In this document: positions 55,040 through 64,000 of the stretch, one piece after another | Layout of the letters: each line of letters begins with the position of its first letter | Numbering within the stretch: position 1 is the first letter of the stretch | The notes under the pieces: model-generated | The model's database searches: none | Told to the model about the DNA's origin: nothing | Seen by the model: only the letters and a program-made list of their open reading frames with translations | Translations under genes and position numbers: made by a program | Source of the DNA: Symbiodinium sp. CCMP2592 | Lineage: Eukaryota > Sar > Dinophyceae > Suessiales > Symbiodiniaceae | Direction: 5' to 3' | Assembly: GCA_905221615.1 (NCBI GenBank) | Contig: CAJNDT010003079.1 | Coordinates: 111,001 to 175,000, forward strand | DNA length: 64,000 nt

Positions 55040-55372
55040 CTGAGGTCTTAAAAGAGGGCATGTATGCCACGCAAGAGGGAACCTCTCACACAGCATGACG
55101 GAGCAGATTGCAGCAAATACAGCAGCCAGTGCAGGAGGAAGGGATGATAGAAGACATCGATTTTTACATATCTCGAGAGAAGACTAAGATGCCGAGCTTG
55201 ACAGACTACAGTAAGAGCAGCCGATGTCCAATTTCTCATCCTCAGAGTTGGGTGGATCAGGGACCAAAAACGTAGTGATGACCCAGTGCATGGAGCTCAC
55301 GGTTTCAGAAACTGCAAAGTGGAAAGACAACTTGCAAGCTTCTTCAAACGAGTGCTCTCGGGCTTCACCGAA

Positions 55373-55627
55373 TCAGAAGATCATCCGATTGAGGTCGAGA
55401 TTTGGGTAGCCTATGGTAGAATTTGGCCAGCAGAAGCTACTTGCATCCCCAGTCGCCTGGCCTGGCAGCCACCAAAGGTGCGGAAGGGGCCATCGAGGTA
55501 AGGCCTCCAGCGGCCAGCTAGCTTCTGCCGAAAACTCAAGGTTGGTCATGTTCTGTTCCGGTCCTGCTGCTTGTTCACTAAATGTGCCGAAAATTCTGCT
55601 AGATGCTGCATTAGCAGCTCCGGACAA
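55373..55627 (-). CDS. Candidate exon, weak
   Basis: The frame contains ASSRIFGTFSEQAAGPEQNM, then TNLEFSAEASWPLEALPR. The composition is plausible for protein. It lies between the C-terminal exon at 55856 and the zinc-ribbon exon, on the same strand, and could be an upstream exon of the zinc-ribbon gene. No splice ends fixed. Confidence 0.25.
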   Translation of the reverse strand: MSGAANAASSRIFGTFSEQAAGPEQNMTNLEFSAEASWPLEALPRWPLPHLWWLPGQATGDASSFCWPNSTIGYPNLDLNRMIF

Positions 55628-55855
55628 CCACCCGAACCTGCAGCTGAAGCTACGGAAAGGACTCAGTGGTGGCTCAGCTGAGGGTCAGACCCGGCATAGC
55701 CTGCAGCAGCACCTCCATAGACCTGAAACATAACCATCTGTAGTTAGTCATGTAGTGCCGTGCTGGCATCAAAGCTACAAGCCCGTCGTCCTGAAATGCT
55801 CGGATCAGTTATTCGAAGTGCAGAATTGATCCTGTACGCATGGGTTCGGCAAGTC

Positions 55856-55957
55856 TTAATTGCCTAGACTCGCAACATCCACCGTGCCCTCCGACAAGTC
55901 TCCAGCAGCATCATCAACAAGCTCGGCTACGGATTCTCCGAATACATTACAAAGCAT
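55856..55957 (-). CDS. C-terminal exon, unknown protein
   Basis: After a good acceptor (GAGCCATCTACAG) 33 codons run to a TAA stop: MLCNVFGESVAELVDDAAGD and then an acidic tail. The amphipathic, acidic composition looks like coding sequence and the exon length is normal for this genome. It is probably the end of a minus-strand gene lying upstream, towards 56-58 kb. The open frame continues upstream of the acceptor, so the boundary is inferred. No family recognised. Confidence 0.45.
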   Translation of the reverse strand: MLCNVFGESVAELVDDAAGDLSEGTVDVASLGN

Positions 55958-56379
55958 CTGTAGATGGCTCAGTGAACCCAGTAAAAAGCACGTACTGCCT
56001 CCGAAAGTACTGGGCGGGAGACTTTCCCCGAGTGGACCACTGGGCCGCTGGTCCATACCAAATCCTAGAGTTGCCTCCTGTCTCAAAATCGGCCAGCTAT
56101 GCATACCTCGTCCGCTCTCCTTGCCGGGAGGGCCATGGACAAGGGCCGCAGGCAATGTGGGCAAGTCTATGACCCCCGTGCAGTGCAAAGTTGGGCTTCA
56201 AGGACATGAAGGCTCGAGAGATGTCTGCACGAGCGCGTGTTGCCTGATGCCATGTTATGTGTATGCCTGAACATCTAACTTCAACATCTGTGCTGTTGTA
56301 CATGTACATACCTGGATATGTAGCTTTACCTACTTGCCTTCCTAGCGAGCAAGCTAGCGACATGCATGCATACGCACAT

Positions 56380-56535
56380 ACATACGTAGATGCATGCATG
56401 CATGCATGCATTGCATGCCTGTATGCATTGCTGCACAAGTGCATAGACACACACACACACACACACACACGCACACTCGCACACGCACACGCGCACACAC
56501 GCACACACACGCGCACACACACACACACACGCACA
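56380..56535. repeat. GCAT and (AC)n tracts
   Basis: (GCAT)n at 56392-56412, then ACACAC with CG interruptions to 56533. Confidence 0.92.
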
Positions 56536-56804
56536 GAGTATAGGTTGACACCACCACTCACACTTTCTGGGGAAGATCTTGAAGACGATGAAACTACCTC
56601 AAGCGAAGCAGCTTCACGAAAATGGGCAGGTTCTCGGCTTAGCCTGAAAACAGCTACACAAGGATGTGTCCATCCTTGCTTCACAAGCACTAACTGGGCG
56701 TCTTCGTTGGCTCTGGTCCCAGTCAGGCTCCCACCAGAGGCCCCTGCCTCTGAAACTGTGAAAAGTCAACAATCACCAGAACCCGTAGCTTAGAATCAGG
56801 GTGT

Positions 56805-56807
56805 ACA

Positions 56808-56866
<59 letters not shown>
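56805..56866. repeat. (AC)n tract
   Basis: About 28 AC units. Confidence 0.95.
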
Positions 56867-56868
<2 letters not shown>

Positions 56869-56869
56869 G

Positions 56870-58500
56870 CACAGAGACTTACCATGACACACCATACTCT
56901 ACCGTACCATTCCCTATTTTACTGTGCCGTGCGTTGCCATGCCGTCCCATATCATACCAGACCACCAGACCTACTATACCCACTATACCTGCCTGCAAGC
57001 AGATACTCACCGTCTCGAGATGCATATCATATGCGTGCATAAGCACACCAACACGTAGTCGTCGTCAATATGGACCAGTGCCCGAAAACGCATCTAGCAC
57101 GGCCATAATACATAAGACATGCAATGTACACACATCACAAAAGCCCCACCACTCCGAATTCGCACTAAACCCGAGCGTTTTGTACACATGCTCGGTTCCC
57201 ATGTCAACTGATCTAAAATCTGCAGCGCATTCCAATCTGCTGAGTTTGACTAACACTCATGAAAGCGCAATTATGTTTGACGGATATACACTGTATGAGA
57301 TGCAGCAAACGAAACTCTGCATCATGCACGACATGAAACCAAACGATCTAGTGTTGAGCTGTGCTTTTAGATCGGGCGACATACGAGCAAGCTCGTGTGT
57401 AATCGCACACGTTCAACACTTCTTCTTGGAAATATGACACCTTCGGCCCGGCAGCTGTGATGTCAGCGTGGCTACAGTACTCTCGCTCTTCTGCATTCTA
57501 CATCATGAGAAACGTCGGCATCTCAAGCCGGGACCGAAATGGCTTCGTTGACGAGAGACCGAGCAGCCATGTGCCGGCAAACCACGGCAGTTCGACTTGC
57601 AAGCCCCCCCCCCACCCCCCTGTGGTTTTATTTCATCATGATGGAACCACAACTTCGATGCATCTGCAAGCAAAGCTGAACTTGTGGCCCTGAAGGCGAC
57701 TGCATCAAGCATGGAGTCTTTTCAACGAGCAGGCATCCTTTAGGCGCAGAGCCACTGCTCGAGGTACACCTTGAGTTTGCTCTCGCTTCGTTTGGAGGTA
57801 AGGGTCAGGAAAATCAAGCTCTGCTCAGGCCGTTGGCGCCTTTGATTCGTGACTGTGAAGGACATTGGGGCTGTCGGGCAGGACTTCGGACACTGCTCTG
57901 GCTGTATTCGGGGGGATATGTCTGTAGGAGGGCGGTAGGATTCTCCCTTTCGAACAAACTTTCTGATTTAGTCCGTTATGACAGCTGAGTTGACAAATAA
58001 GAAAGCAAACGCAAGGCAGTGCTGCTTGCTGACGAGTCGGGCAGGCGAAGACGCCAGTCTTTAGCAGGTCGCTTCAGCGGTCTCTCCGAACAATGGATTC
58101 AAGTCAATGCTTGGCCATTGTGCGATGCTCACCGTCTTTCTGTTTGGCGCTTTGAAATTGAAGGGACAGACCGCTGTGTTCAAAAAAGCAGGTGAATTTG
58201 GAGTCTCGGGCTTTTGGACTTTTAGCTTCCTGCAGTCCGGGAAAGACTTCGGTCGTCCCAGATGCCGGCGAATCCAGGTGAATCCAAGCGGATCCGAGGG
58301 CAGTCCAGGTCGGTATGTCCCCTGCCGCACCAACTGGGCCTTGTCGAACTCGCATCTCCGAGAGCTGTCATCATCTAAATGCTGTATGAATCCAACCTAT
58401 CACGGGCCCATGTGCACACCCCTACTGTGTGTAATCGTCTTGTTGTTACGTCCACATGTCAGGAGCCAACTATGAGGTGGCGGCGAGATTTGTCAACATC
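56870..58500. other. Stretch without a supported gene
   Basis: The minus frames at 58333-58061 and 58355-58104 are weakly protein-like. Nothing recognised. Confidence 0.4.
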
Positions 58501-58520
58501 TGTGGTACTCTTGTCTTGCG

Positions 58521-58856
58521 TTGCATGATTACCTCGGATTGGTTCTGGCAAGAGTCGCATGTTCAGCCTACGATGGTCAATCTGACACGACTGCATCAGG
58601 TGACTCACTGGGTGCTCGGTTTCGGGATGGCAAGGACCCTTTGATCTCGGGCAAAGGTGGACCTGAAAAGCTTGTCATTTTCAAAGACAGGGAACGAAGT
58701 CCGGATGGCAAGCTCTTGCCTAGTCAATGCACTGTAGTAAACAGATGTAGTCTCGCCGCCCGAAGTTCGAAAGCTTCCGGCAAGGGCCTGTCACCACGAC
58801 CACAAACAAGCAAGCCTTTACCCATACAAACGCAGCTGCCGCTTCTTCACGAGTAG
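58521..58856 (+). CDS. Plus-strand open frame, uncertain
   Basis: The frame reads SDTTASGDSLGARFRDGKDP, then LISGKGGPEKLVIFKDRERS, and is hydrophilic. There is no competing long frame on the minus strand. With coding elsewhere mostly on the minus strand it may be chance, or a single plus-strand gene. No family. Confidence 0.25.
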   Translation: MHDYLGLVLARVACSAYDGQSDTTASGDSLGARFRDGKDPLISGKGGPEKLVIFKDRERSPDGKLLPSQCTVVNRCSLAARSSKASGKGLSPRPQTSKPLPIQTQLPLLHE

Positions 58857-58899
58857 CTGCAAGCGCCTCCCTTCGAGATTCCGAGATCAGCCACCAAGC

Positions 58900-60100
58900 A
58901 TCATAAACGAAACTGCAGACACAGTGGCATCCGTGGCATCCCTGGAAGCTGGAAGTGGATCCCTACCTGCGTTATCATCACCATCACCATCACCACCACC
59001 GTGGTCTCAATTGTTAAGCCTCTCCTTCGCCCGGTCACAAGACCTGTCAGAATGCACACGGACAACCAGCAGGTCCTGCACTCTGGGGCAATCTTACGGC
59101 CACTCTCGCACCTGCAGTCTTATGGCCACTCAAGCACTGGCTTAAGCACGCTGTGAAACTCTCCAAATACCTCCGTTCATGCTGACATGTGCATCTCAGA
59201 ATCTCCATGCCGCGAGGCCAGGGGGCGGGAACGGCAGTCAATGACATCAACGGTAGAGATGCAGTTTTACACGTAACTAGTTGGAAAAGTCCAAACGCAT
59301 GTCCTCAAGTCCACGATGCTTTCTGGCTCTGCAACCAGAGTGAGAAGAAGCTGAAGGCATTTGGCGACTTTCCATTGGTGCTGGGCCAGTATATGGGTCG
59401 TCTTCATTGAACCCTTTCACAACCCTAATGCGGAGTCCCAATGTTGTAGCCTAGAACAGATGTCTCAACTCGTCTTCAAATCATGATTCATCCATGCATC
59501 TCAACATGCCGTCCGGAAAAGCAAGGATTGCGGCGCACCAAAATGCACCAAAAATGCGGGTCGAGGCAGGATGCAGGCGCATAAGCTGCATGTTCTGTTG
59601 TATTGAGGGTCGGGAGGTGATGCCGGAGATGGCGTACAACTTGCGGCTTCGTTGCAGGGACTACTGCTGATCTGTGATCAGAGGTTTGCAAAGCTTCCTC
59701 AAGTTCCGCTTAATTTACCGCTAGCTTGACAGACATAACAAGAGCGGTTGTCTCAGTTGCAGTTGTAGGCAGCTGTAGATGTAGTTGTAGGTAGGTAAGC
59801 AGGCTGCGTAGGTAGGACAGAGGACAGGTAGGCAAGTAGCGAGGTAGGTGCAACAGAGCAGGATGAGGATGAGGAGGAGGATGAGGAGGAGGAGGATCGG
59901 CAGCTGCAGCAGCAGCAGTCCACCTACTTGCAGTTTCCGCTTTCGCCCGTAAAACCACAAGCTAGGACTCGCGTCTGCTTCCGCATCTGCACGCCGTGGA
60001 GAAGCTTCATCAAGCATTTGATCCATCGGCTCTTTATGTCGATGTCAGGTACTGCGCTCCAGTTTGTAATATTAACTGTCGACTGCAGAAGCTCTGGGAT
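58900..60100. other. Stretch without a supported gene
   Basis: A CACCATCACC tract lies at 58976-59000 and TAGGTAGG/GAGGATGAGG words at 59760-59895. No convincing exon. Confidence 0.4.
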
Positions 60101-60383
60101 AAAGAAAGCTCGATGAAGCTCAGTGCGTCTTCGACCGGCTGCGGGTTGCCGCGCCAGTCAGCAATGATGGGACCTTGGGCTTCAGAGCGAGCCTCACCTC
60201 GCCTTTTCCTTCCAGCATTCAGCGGCTGCCTCCAACCCTCGGAAGCCCCCGCCCTCCGAAGCCTTCCAGCGACCACCTCCCGGCTTGCCCATGTGCTCAG
60301 GGCCTCACCGAGTGACCTGGTTCAGAGTCGCAAGAAGTATCACTTCAGATTCATGTTGCACCCACCGCTCCTCATGAACTCAC

Positions 60384-60453
60384 ATCTGAGCAAGAGCCTT
60401 CTGAGGCGTAGCGTCCGCGTCCGAGATGGGAAGCTCTGCTGGCGCCCTGCGAG
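60384..60453 (-). CDS. Candidate exon with a consensus GT donor
   Basis: Acceptor GCGGCCTTTGCAG and the full-consensus donor CAGAT/GTGAGT bound a frame reading RRAPAELPISDADATPQKAL. A further same-strand frame (RKRRGEARSEAQGPIIADWR, near 60220-60120) may be the next exon. A 234-codon plus-strand frame overlaps but has antisense-like composition. Function unknown. Confidence 0.38.
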
Positions 60454-60699
60454 CTGCAAAGGCCGCAAGAAGCCCTCAACGAGCCATCTCAGCAACCACA
60501 AGCCGGAATTATGTCTCCTTGCAGATATCACAGATCTGAAGAGAAGCCTGGACAGAAGCAAGATTATGTCGTCTTCTTCCTATCCGAACATCGTCGTTCG
60601 TAGCCGATTCTCAGCCTTCTCAACATCACTCTGCGGCATTCTTGAGTGCCACTACGCTCCCTTTCTTTCCACTTTTCTTAGCATTGCTCTGCTGGCCTG

Positions 60700-61800
60700 A
60701 AAGTTCTTAATCACTGCGAGCATTACGGCAAAAGTGAACCGCAGCATCTTTTCACATGCTTGCGCTCGGAACTCGAAGACCAACCATCCAATGCTGAAAG
60801 CACTTCAGATCTGACAATGCGCCCGGACTCGTCCTGTCGAAGCCCACCCATGCAAACAGTCTTCGCCTGGAGGGCGTGAACGTCACAAGCCACGATCATG
60901 TCAAACAGCTTGGAAAACTCAGGGGTGTGTTAAGGTGAACCTCTCCAACTTATCCAACAAGGCATGGGGAATTGCTCAGCCTCAGTGGATCATTCATGAG
61001 TGCGCTGCGTGATCCACGAAGGATGAAGAAGTTCTGGATCGTCGCCTGGATCTCCAATTGTAGTATCCTTAAGGGAGGGGGGTCCAAGGGGTTATATAGC
61101 CAAGTGATCCCTAATTCTCCCTAGTACTCCCTAAGGTTCCCTTACAGTCCCCTAAGGATTCCTGATACCCTCCCCCCTTGAACCACCCTCCCTTAAGGAT
61201 CCTATAATCCAATCAGGTCAAAACTACTACCACACACAAGTCCGAAACTCCCCGCACGCAGCCAGGCGAAGCCATCAGAAAACCGACAGCTGCTTGATTA
61301 AGGGAGGGCCCTGGAGCCCAACCTTTCCGGGGTCCCGGCAGGCGTGTCTCCGCCTCCTCCAAGCTGCCTCACCAAACGGATAGCTTGACGAATCCGAGCA
61401 GAGAAGACTGATATGGTAGGAATTCGTAGGTATGGTACGGATACAGACGTTGGAACGACCTATACTGGTGGCTATAGTGCCCTTTTGCAGCGTTTCTCCT
61501 TCAAACAACCCTTCAGAGCAACCAGGACTCAGGAAGAGAACGGTAATCCTAGCAGCAGCACGCATTTCGATGCAATGACGATGCCAGGCAGGTTTTGGAG
61601 CAAGACAACGACACAACTGACTAACTCATCCATGCCAGACCGATCCGATGATATATGTACGACTCACATGAAACATATCGGCAAGGCTTCTTAGGTCAGG
61701 GGGCACTGAGGTCATCGAGGTTTTGAGATGTCTGCGTGCCTGAAATCTGTCGGCAGGGAAGCGTCTGCGCTGACGCGATCGAGGTGGCAACACTGAGAGC
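60700..61800. other. Mostly non-coding, with one weak frame
   Basis: Holds the foldback element at 61054. The minus frame 61616-61275 (GLFEGETLQKGTIATSIGRS) is a weak exon candidate. Confidence 0.4.
61054..61214. mobile_element. Foldback (MITE-like) element
   Basis: The left arm (61057-61090, TAGTATCCTTAAGGGAGGGG...) and the right arm (61172-61207, ...CCCTCCCTTAAGGATCCTAT) are inverted repeats matching at nearly all positions over about 35 bp. The middle carries several copies of TCCCTAAG. The end sequences lie near AATTG/CCAAT. It shares the word ATCCTTA with the 1.35-kb element. Confidence 0.5.
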
Positions 61801-61809
61801 GCCTGCGAG

Positions 61810-62076
61810 TCAAAACCATGAACAACAACTGTTTTGACGATGCGGTTTCCACACTCCCCATCTTCCGAACCAAGCAGGTGTGGCTAAGAATTCATTTGCA
61901 GCCATGGCTGCGAGATGCTGCGAGTGATGTGCCTGACACACAGTATCTTCGTCTGACAGCGCGAATTTTCGGCACAGAAGATAACCCAGCATGATGTGAA
62001 GCAGCCTTGCAAGTGCTCTGCGCTGCAGCAGCCCATCAGCATTACCCCGGCTCTGGATTTCGCAAAGGAACTCCAC
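61810..62076 (-). CDS. Candidate helical exon
   Basis: The frame reads EFLCEIQSRGNADGLLQRRA, then LARLLHIMLGYLLCRKFALS, and stays open for 88 codons. It is helical and protein-like. A donor (CCGGG/GTAATG) near its start would exclude most of it, so the coding portion is unclear. Confidence 0.3.
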   Translation of the reverse strand: MEFLCEIQSRGNADGLLQRRALARLLHIMLGYLLCRKFALSDEDTVCQAHHSQHLAAMAANEFLATPAWFGRWGVWKPHRQNSCCSWF

Positions 62077-62289
62077 TCAGAAATCTTGGCTAGTCCGCTT
62101 AATGTGTCGCAGGCGTCCAACTCCCTCTGTGCTCCTGAGCTGCCACTCCGCGAGATGCGAGGCTGGTGAAAGTCGTCTGACTCACAGAGCTGCGGCGACC
62201 TCAGTATGATGGTGAGCAGTGTTATTCTGAGCAATCCGTTCCCGCCAGCGAGCCTTGAATAGCCGCTTCCGGGACGCCGGCTCCTAATC

Positions 62290-62292
62290 CCT

Positions 62293-62335
<43 letters not shown>
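62290..62335. repeat. (ATC)n tract
   Basis: About 15 ATC units. Confidence 0.93.
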
Positions 62336-62814
62336 GGAGCATCATCAGCAGCAGCATCATCAGTCTACCATCATCAACAACAACATCAGCAGCACCGTGA
62401 CAACAATCGATTTCGTCCCAGTGGTTGCGGCTCCTCTTGCAAGCCAAGAATCCAGGAGAACTTCTTGATGCTGGTGGGGCTGGCCTCGGTTGCTTCTTCG
62501 ACAGGGGGGGGGTTTTGAGTCCTTAGCTGCATAACCTCAAGAGGACAACAGCAATGCAACACTGCAACCGTGCCACAGTTCAACAGCAAGGAGTGGCAGT
62601 GTGTCTTCAGGCCACGGCTTTGTCATAAGCTGTAGCTCGTGCAAGGGTGTCGCATGCTGTAGCCATTGTAGCCCTTCCACCCCCCAAGGCGCTGAGAGTC
62701 GAACTCTGCCATCGCAGGACGAGGGCCGTCTGCTAAGGCAGCTTTTCCTGTTGCTGGCGCTTCCAAGCCCTCACTCGCCTTCTACCTGTTGCCTGGCCCG
62801 TCGCAGATGCCCTT

Positions 62815-63141
62815 GTGCTTCCGTTCGTTCATGGATATTCTTTGAGCTGCAGGTGCTGGCGCTCAAGCCCCGCTCGAATTTGTGGCGAGCTATTCGACTC
62901 ACAACTCAAGGACTCAAGGAGCCTTGAATTCCAAAGAGGTTTGCCCTCCGGTTGGCTTTGCGAAGATCTTCCCGAGCCGTCACTAAACTGCCCGCAGGTA
63001 CGGATAAAGCTCAATTGGACTAGAAGCTTCAAGACACTCTGCAATGAGAACGGAGTCGAAGGCAGAGGAATCTCTCTGAACACGTCCTCCGATGAGGCGA
63101 GGCTGGCACCTGCTCGGCACTTGTGGAAGATCTTCGGTTAG
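62815..63141 (+). CDS. Plus-strand candidate coding frame
   Basis: The frame includes CGELFDSQLKDSRSLEFQRG, then a stretch reading VRIKLNWTRSFKTLCNENGV, and ends at a stop at 63141. The sequence CTGCCCGCAG just before VRIKL is a good acceptor, so the exon may start near 62998. No family recognised. Confidence 0.33.
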   Translation: MLPFVHGYSLSCRCWRSSPARICGELFDSQLKDSRSLEFQRGLPSGWLCEDLPEPSLNCPQVRIKLNWTRSFKTLCNENGVEGRGISLNTSSDEARLAPARHLWKIFG

Positions 63142-63406
63142 GACGCAGGCTCAGCGCTTGCGGTCGTGGTGGAAGCATTCTAGCAGGTTACATGCGGGTC
63201 TTTGGGTGGCTTTTAAAGCTTGGTCGGTGGAGGGTAAGAAGCTCACTGAAGGGCCCACAGAATTCTCTGCCCGCACCACCTTGGACGTTTATCGCATGCT
63301 TATGCATCCCGCTGAACGCAATCAGGAACACTGCATAAACTTGTGGTGTGAGCTGAGCTGTGGACACAAATCTTCGGCGAGTCCTCGAAAGCTACGCAGA
63401 CCTTGA
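63092..63406 (+). CDS. Plus-strand candidate coding frame
   Basis: The best part reads FKAWSVEGKKLTEGPTEFSA, then RTTLDVYRMLMHPAERNQEH, with balanced composition and helical character. It is followed by other plus-strand frames with similar character, suggesting a multi-exon plus-strand gene at the right end of the window. Exon limits unknown. Confidence 0.35.
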   Translation: MRRGWHLLGTCGRSSVRTQAQRLRSWWKHSSRLHAGLWVAFKAWSVEGKKLTEGPTEFSARTTLDVYRMLMHPAERNQEHCINLWCELSCGHKSSASPRKLRRP

Positions 63407-63653
63407 CCGGCGGACCAGATATTTGCAACAGGCCGACAAGGCGAGAACCACTCGACAAGTTTACTTTCGATTGTCTCGTTCTTCCATCCGAGAAACTCTA
63501 AACAACCAAGATGCTTGCCATGACGCGTGCAGAACCATCATTCACGGTTACATGTCAGACATTTCGACACTGGCATTTAGAAGCAGGCTTTTTCTTTCTG
63601 GGCGAGCACCTCCCCGACACACTACAGCCTGCCGGCATGGTTCCGGCATTTAG
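63360..63653 (+). CDS. Plus-strand candidate helical frame
   Basis: The frame reads NLRRVLESYADLDRRTRYLQ, then QADKARTTRQVYFRLSRSSI, a highly helical, charged stretch. An overlapping frame near 63540-63710 (FRHWHLEAGFFFLGEHLPDT) also looks coding, so an intron probably separates the two. Function unknown. Confidence 0.38.
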   Translation: MDTNLRRVLESYADLDRRTRYLQQADKARTTRQVYFRLSRSSIRETLNNQDACHDACRTIIHGYMSDISTLAFRSRLFLSGRAPPRHTTACRHGSGI

Positions 63654-64000
63654 GAACGTTGAAAGCGAGTGGGCACAACTCTCACCGGGCTCACCGTGGT
63701 GGCGCCGGTGAGGCATGGCAATGTCAGAAAGCCAGGATCATGTCTGCATCCATTTGACCAACTTGGCTGGGCCAGGCTTGAGAGAAGCGTCCGGGCCCTC
63801 GGCCGTTTGCCGGCAGCCGGACAGCTGTGGGAGGATATCATGTAGCGCTCGTTCCATTGCAAGGCCAAGGTTTTTCACACCGAGCGCAGCCTGTCAAGTG
63901 ATGTCATCTTGTCCGTTTCATCTTCATGTCAACAAGGGGCGGGACACATCGTCGGCTGCAGCGTAGAATGTAGGTTGTCATCGTGTAGGCCATACTTCAG

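Noticed and set aside
56097..56690. 197-codon minus frame with Cys/Val repeats
   Set aside because: Generated by the AC microsatellite.
59996..60700. 234-codon plus-strand open frame, the longest outside repeats after the glycosyltransferase
   Set aside because: Ser-, Leu- and Arg-rich composition typical of an antisense frame; better-supported exon signals lie on the minus strand. A frame this long is unusual but not impossible by chance.
1..64000. tRNA, rRNA, CRISPR arrays, reverse transcriptase or transposase genes
   Set aside because: None could be recognised by eye; a covariance-model and profile search would be needed to exclude them.

Overview
The window looks like nuclear DNA of a dinoflagellate, most likely a Symbiodiniaceae-type alga. 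This is inferred from three things. First, one gene can be followed through the conserved motifs of its protein, and its introns mostly begin with GC, apparently sometimes with GA, instead of GT, and end in AG followed by G. Second, the base composition is close to balanced and simple repeats are extremely dense. Third, degenerate copies of the TTTAGGG telomere repeat lie inside the sequence. No bacterial operon, rRNA, tRNA, CRISPR array or virus was recognised.

Main gene: a flavoprotein monooxygenase (FAD_binding_3, group A aromatic hydroxylase) runs on the minus strand from a start codon at 25170 to a stop at 11696. Twelve short coding exons were recovered by joining the split motifs: the GxGxxG FAD site, PRSLE, the CDGGRS 'DG' motif, the PFGDG segment, the GDACH...GGQG 'GD' motif, MN..QDAKNLSWKLA, the SYE segment, and the C-terminal LVRPDHYVGFR block of the thioredoxin-like domain. 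Several internal exons (between 24306 and 22696, 21645 and 19531, 17868 and 12225) are not resolved.

The second secure gene is an intronless family-8-like glycosyltransferase (48520..49461, minus) with a hydrophobic N-terminus and a DAD metal site. A zinc-ribbon exon lies near 55.0 kb. Terminal coding exons with good acceptor sites end at 33480, 46499 and 55856 (all minus). Other probable minus-strand exons occur near 0.8-1.0, 2.4, 6.8-11, 28, 32, 52 and 60.4 kb. In the last 1.6 kb the best reading frames are on the plus strand, which suggests a change of coding direction near 62.4 kb.

The rest is intron and intergenic DNA filled with microsatellites: triplet arrays at 2.96-3.77, 27.3-27.6, 34.3-34.45, 39.1-39.86, 42.57-43.17 and 51.5-51.7 kb, a GGT array at 52.36-52.47 kb, CT tracts at 13.86-14.8 and 49.6-49.96 kb, and AC tracts at 56.45-56.87 kb. 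Two foldback (MITE-like) elements lie at 1.35 and 61.05 kb. Long open frames inside the triplet arrays are artefacts. Because exons here are short and splice signals weak, every isolated exon call without a conserved motif is tentative.
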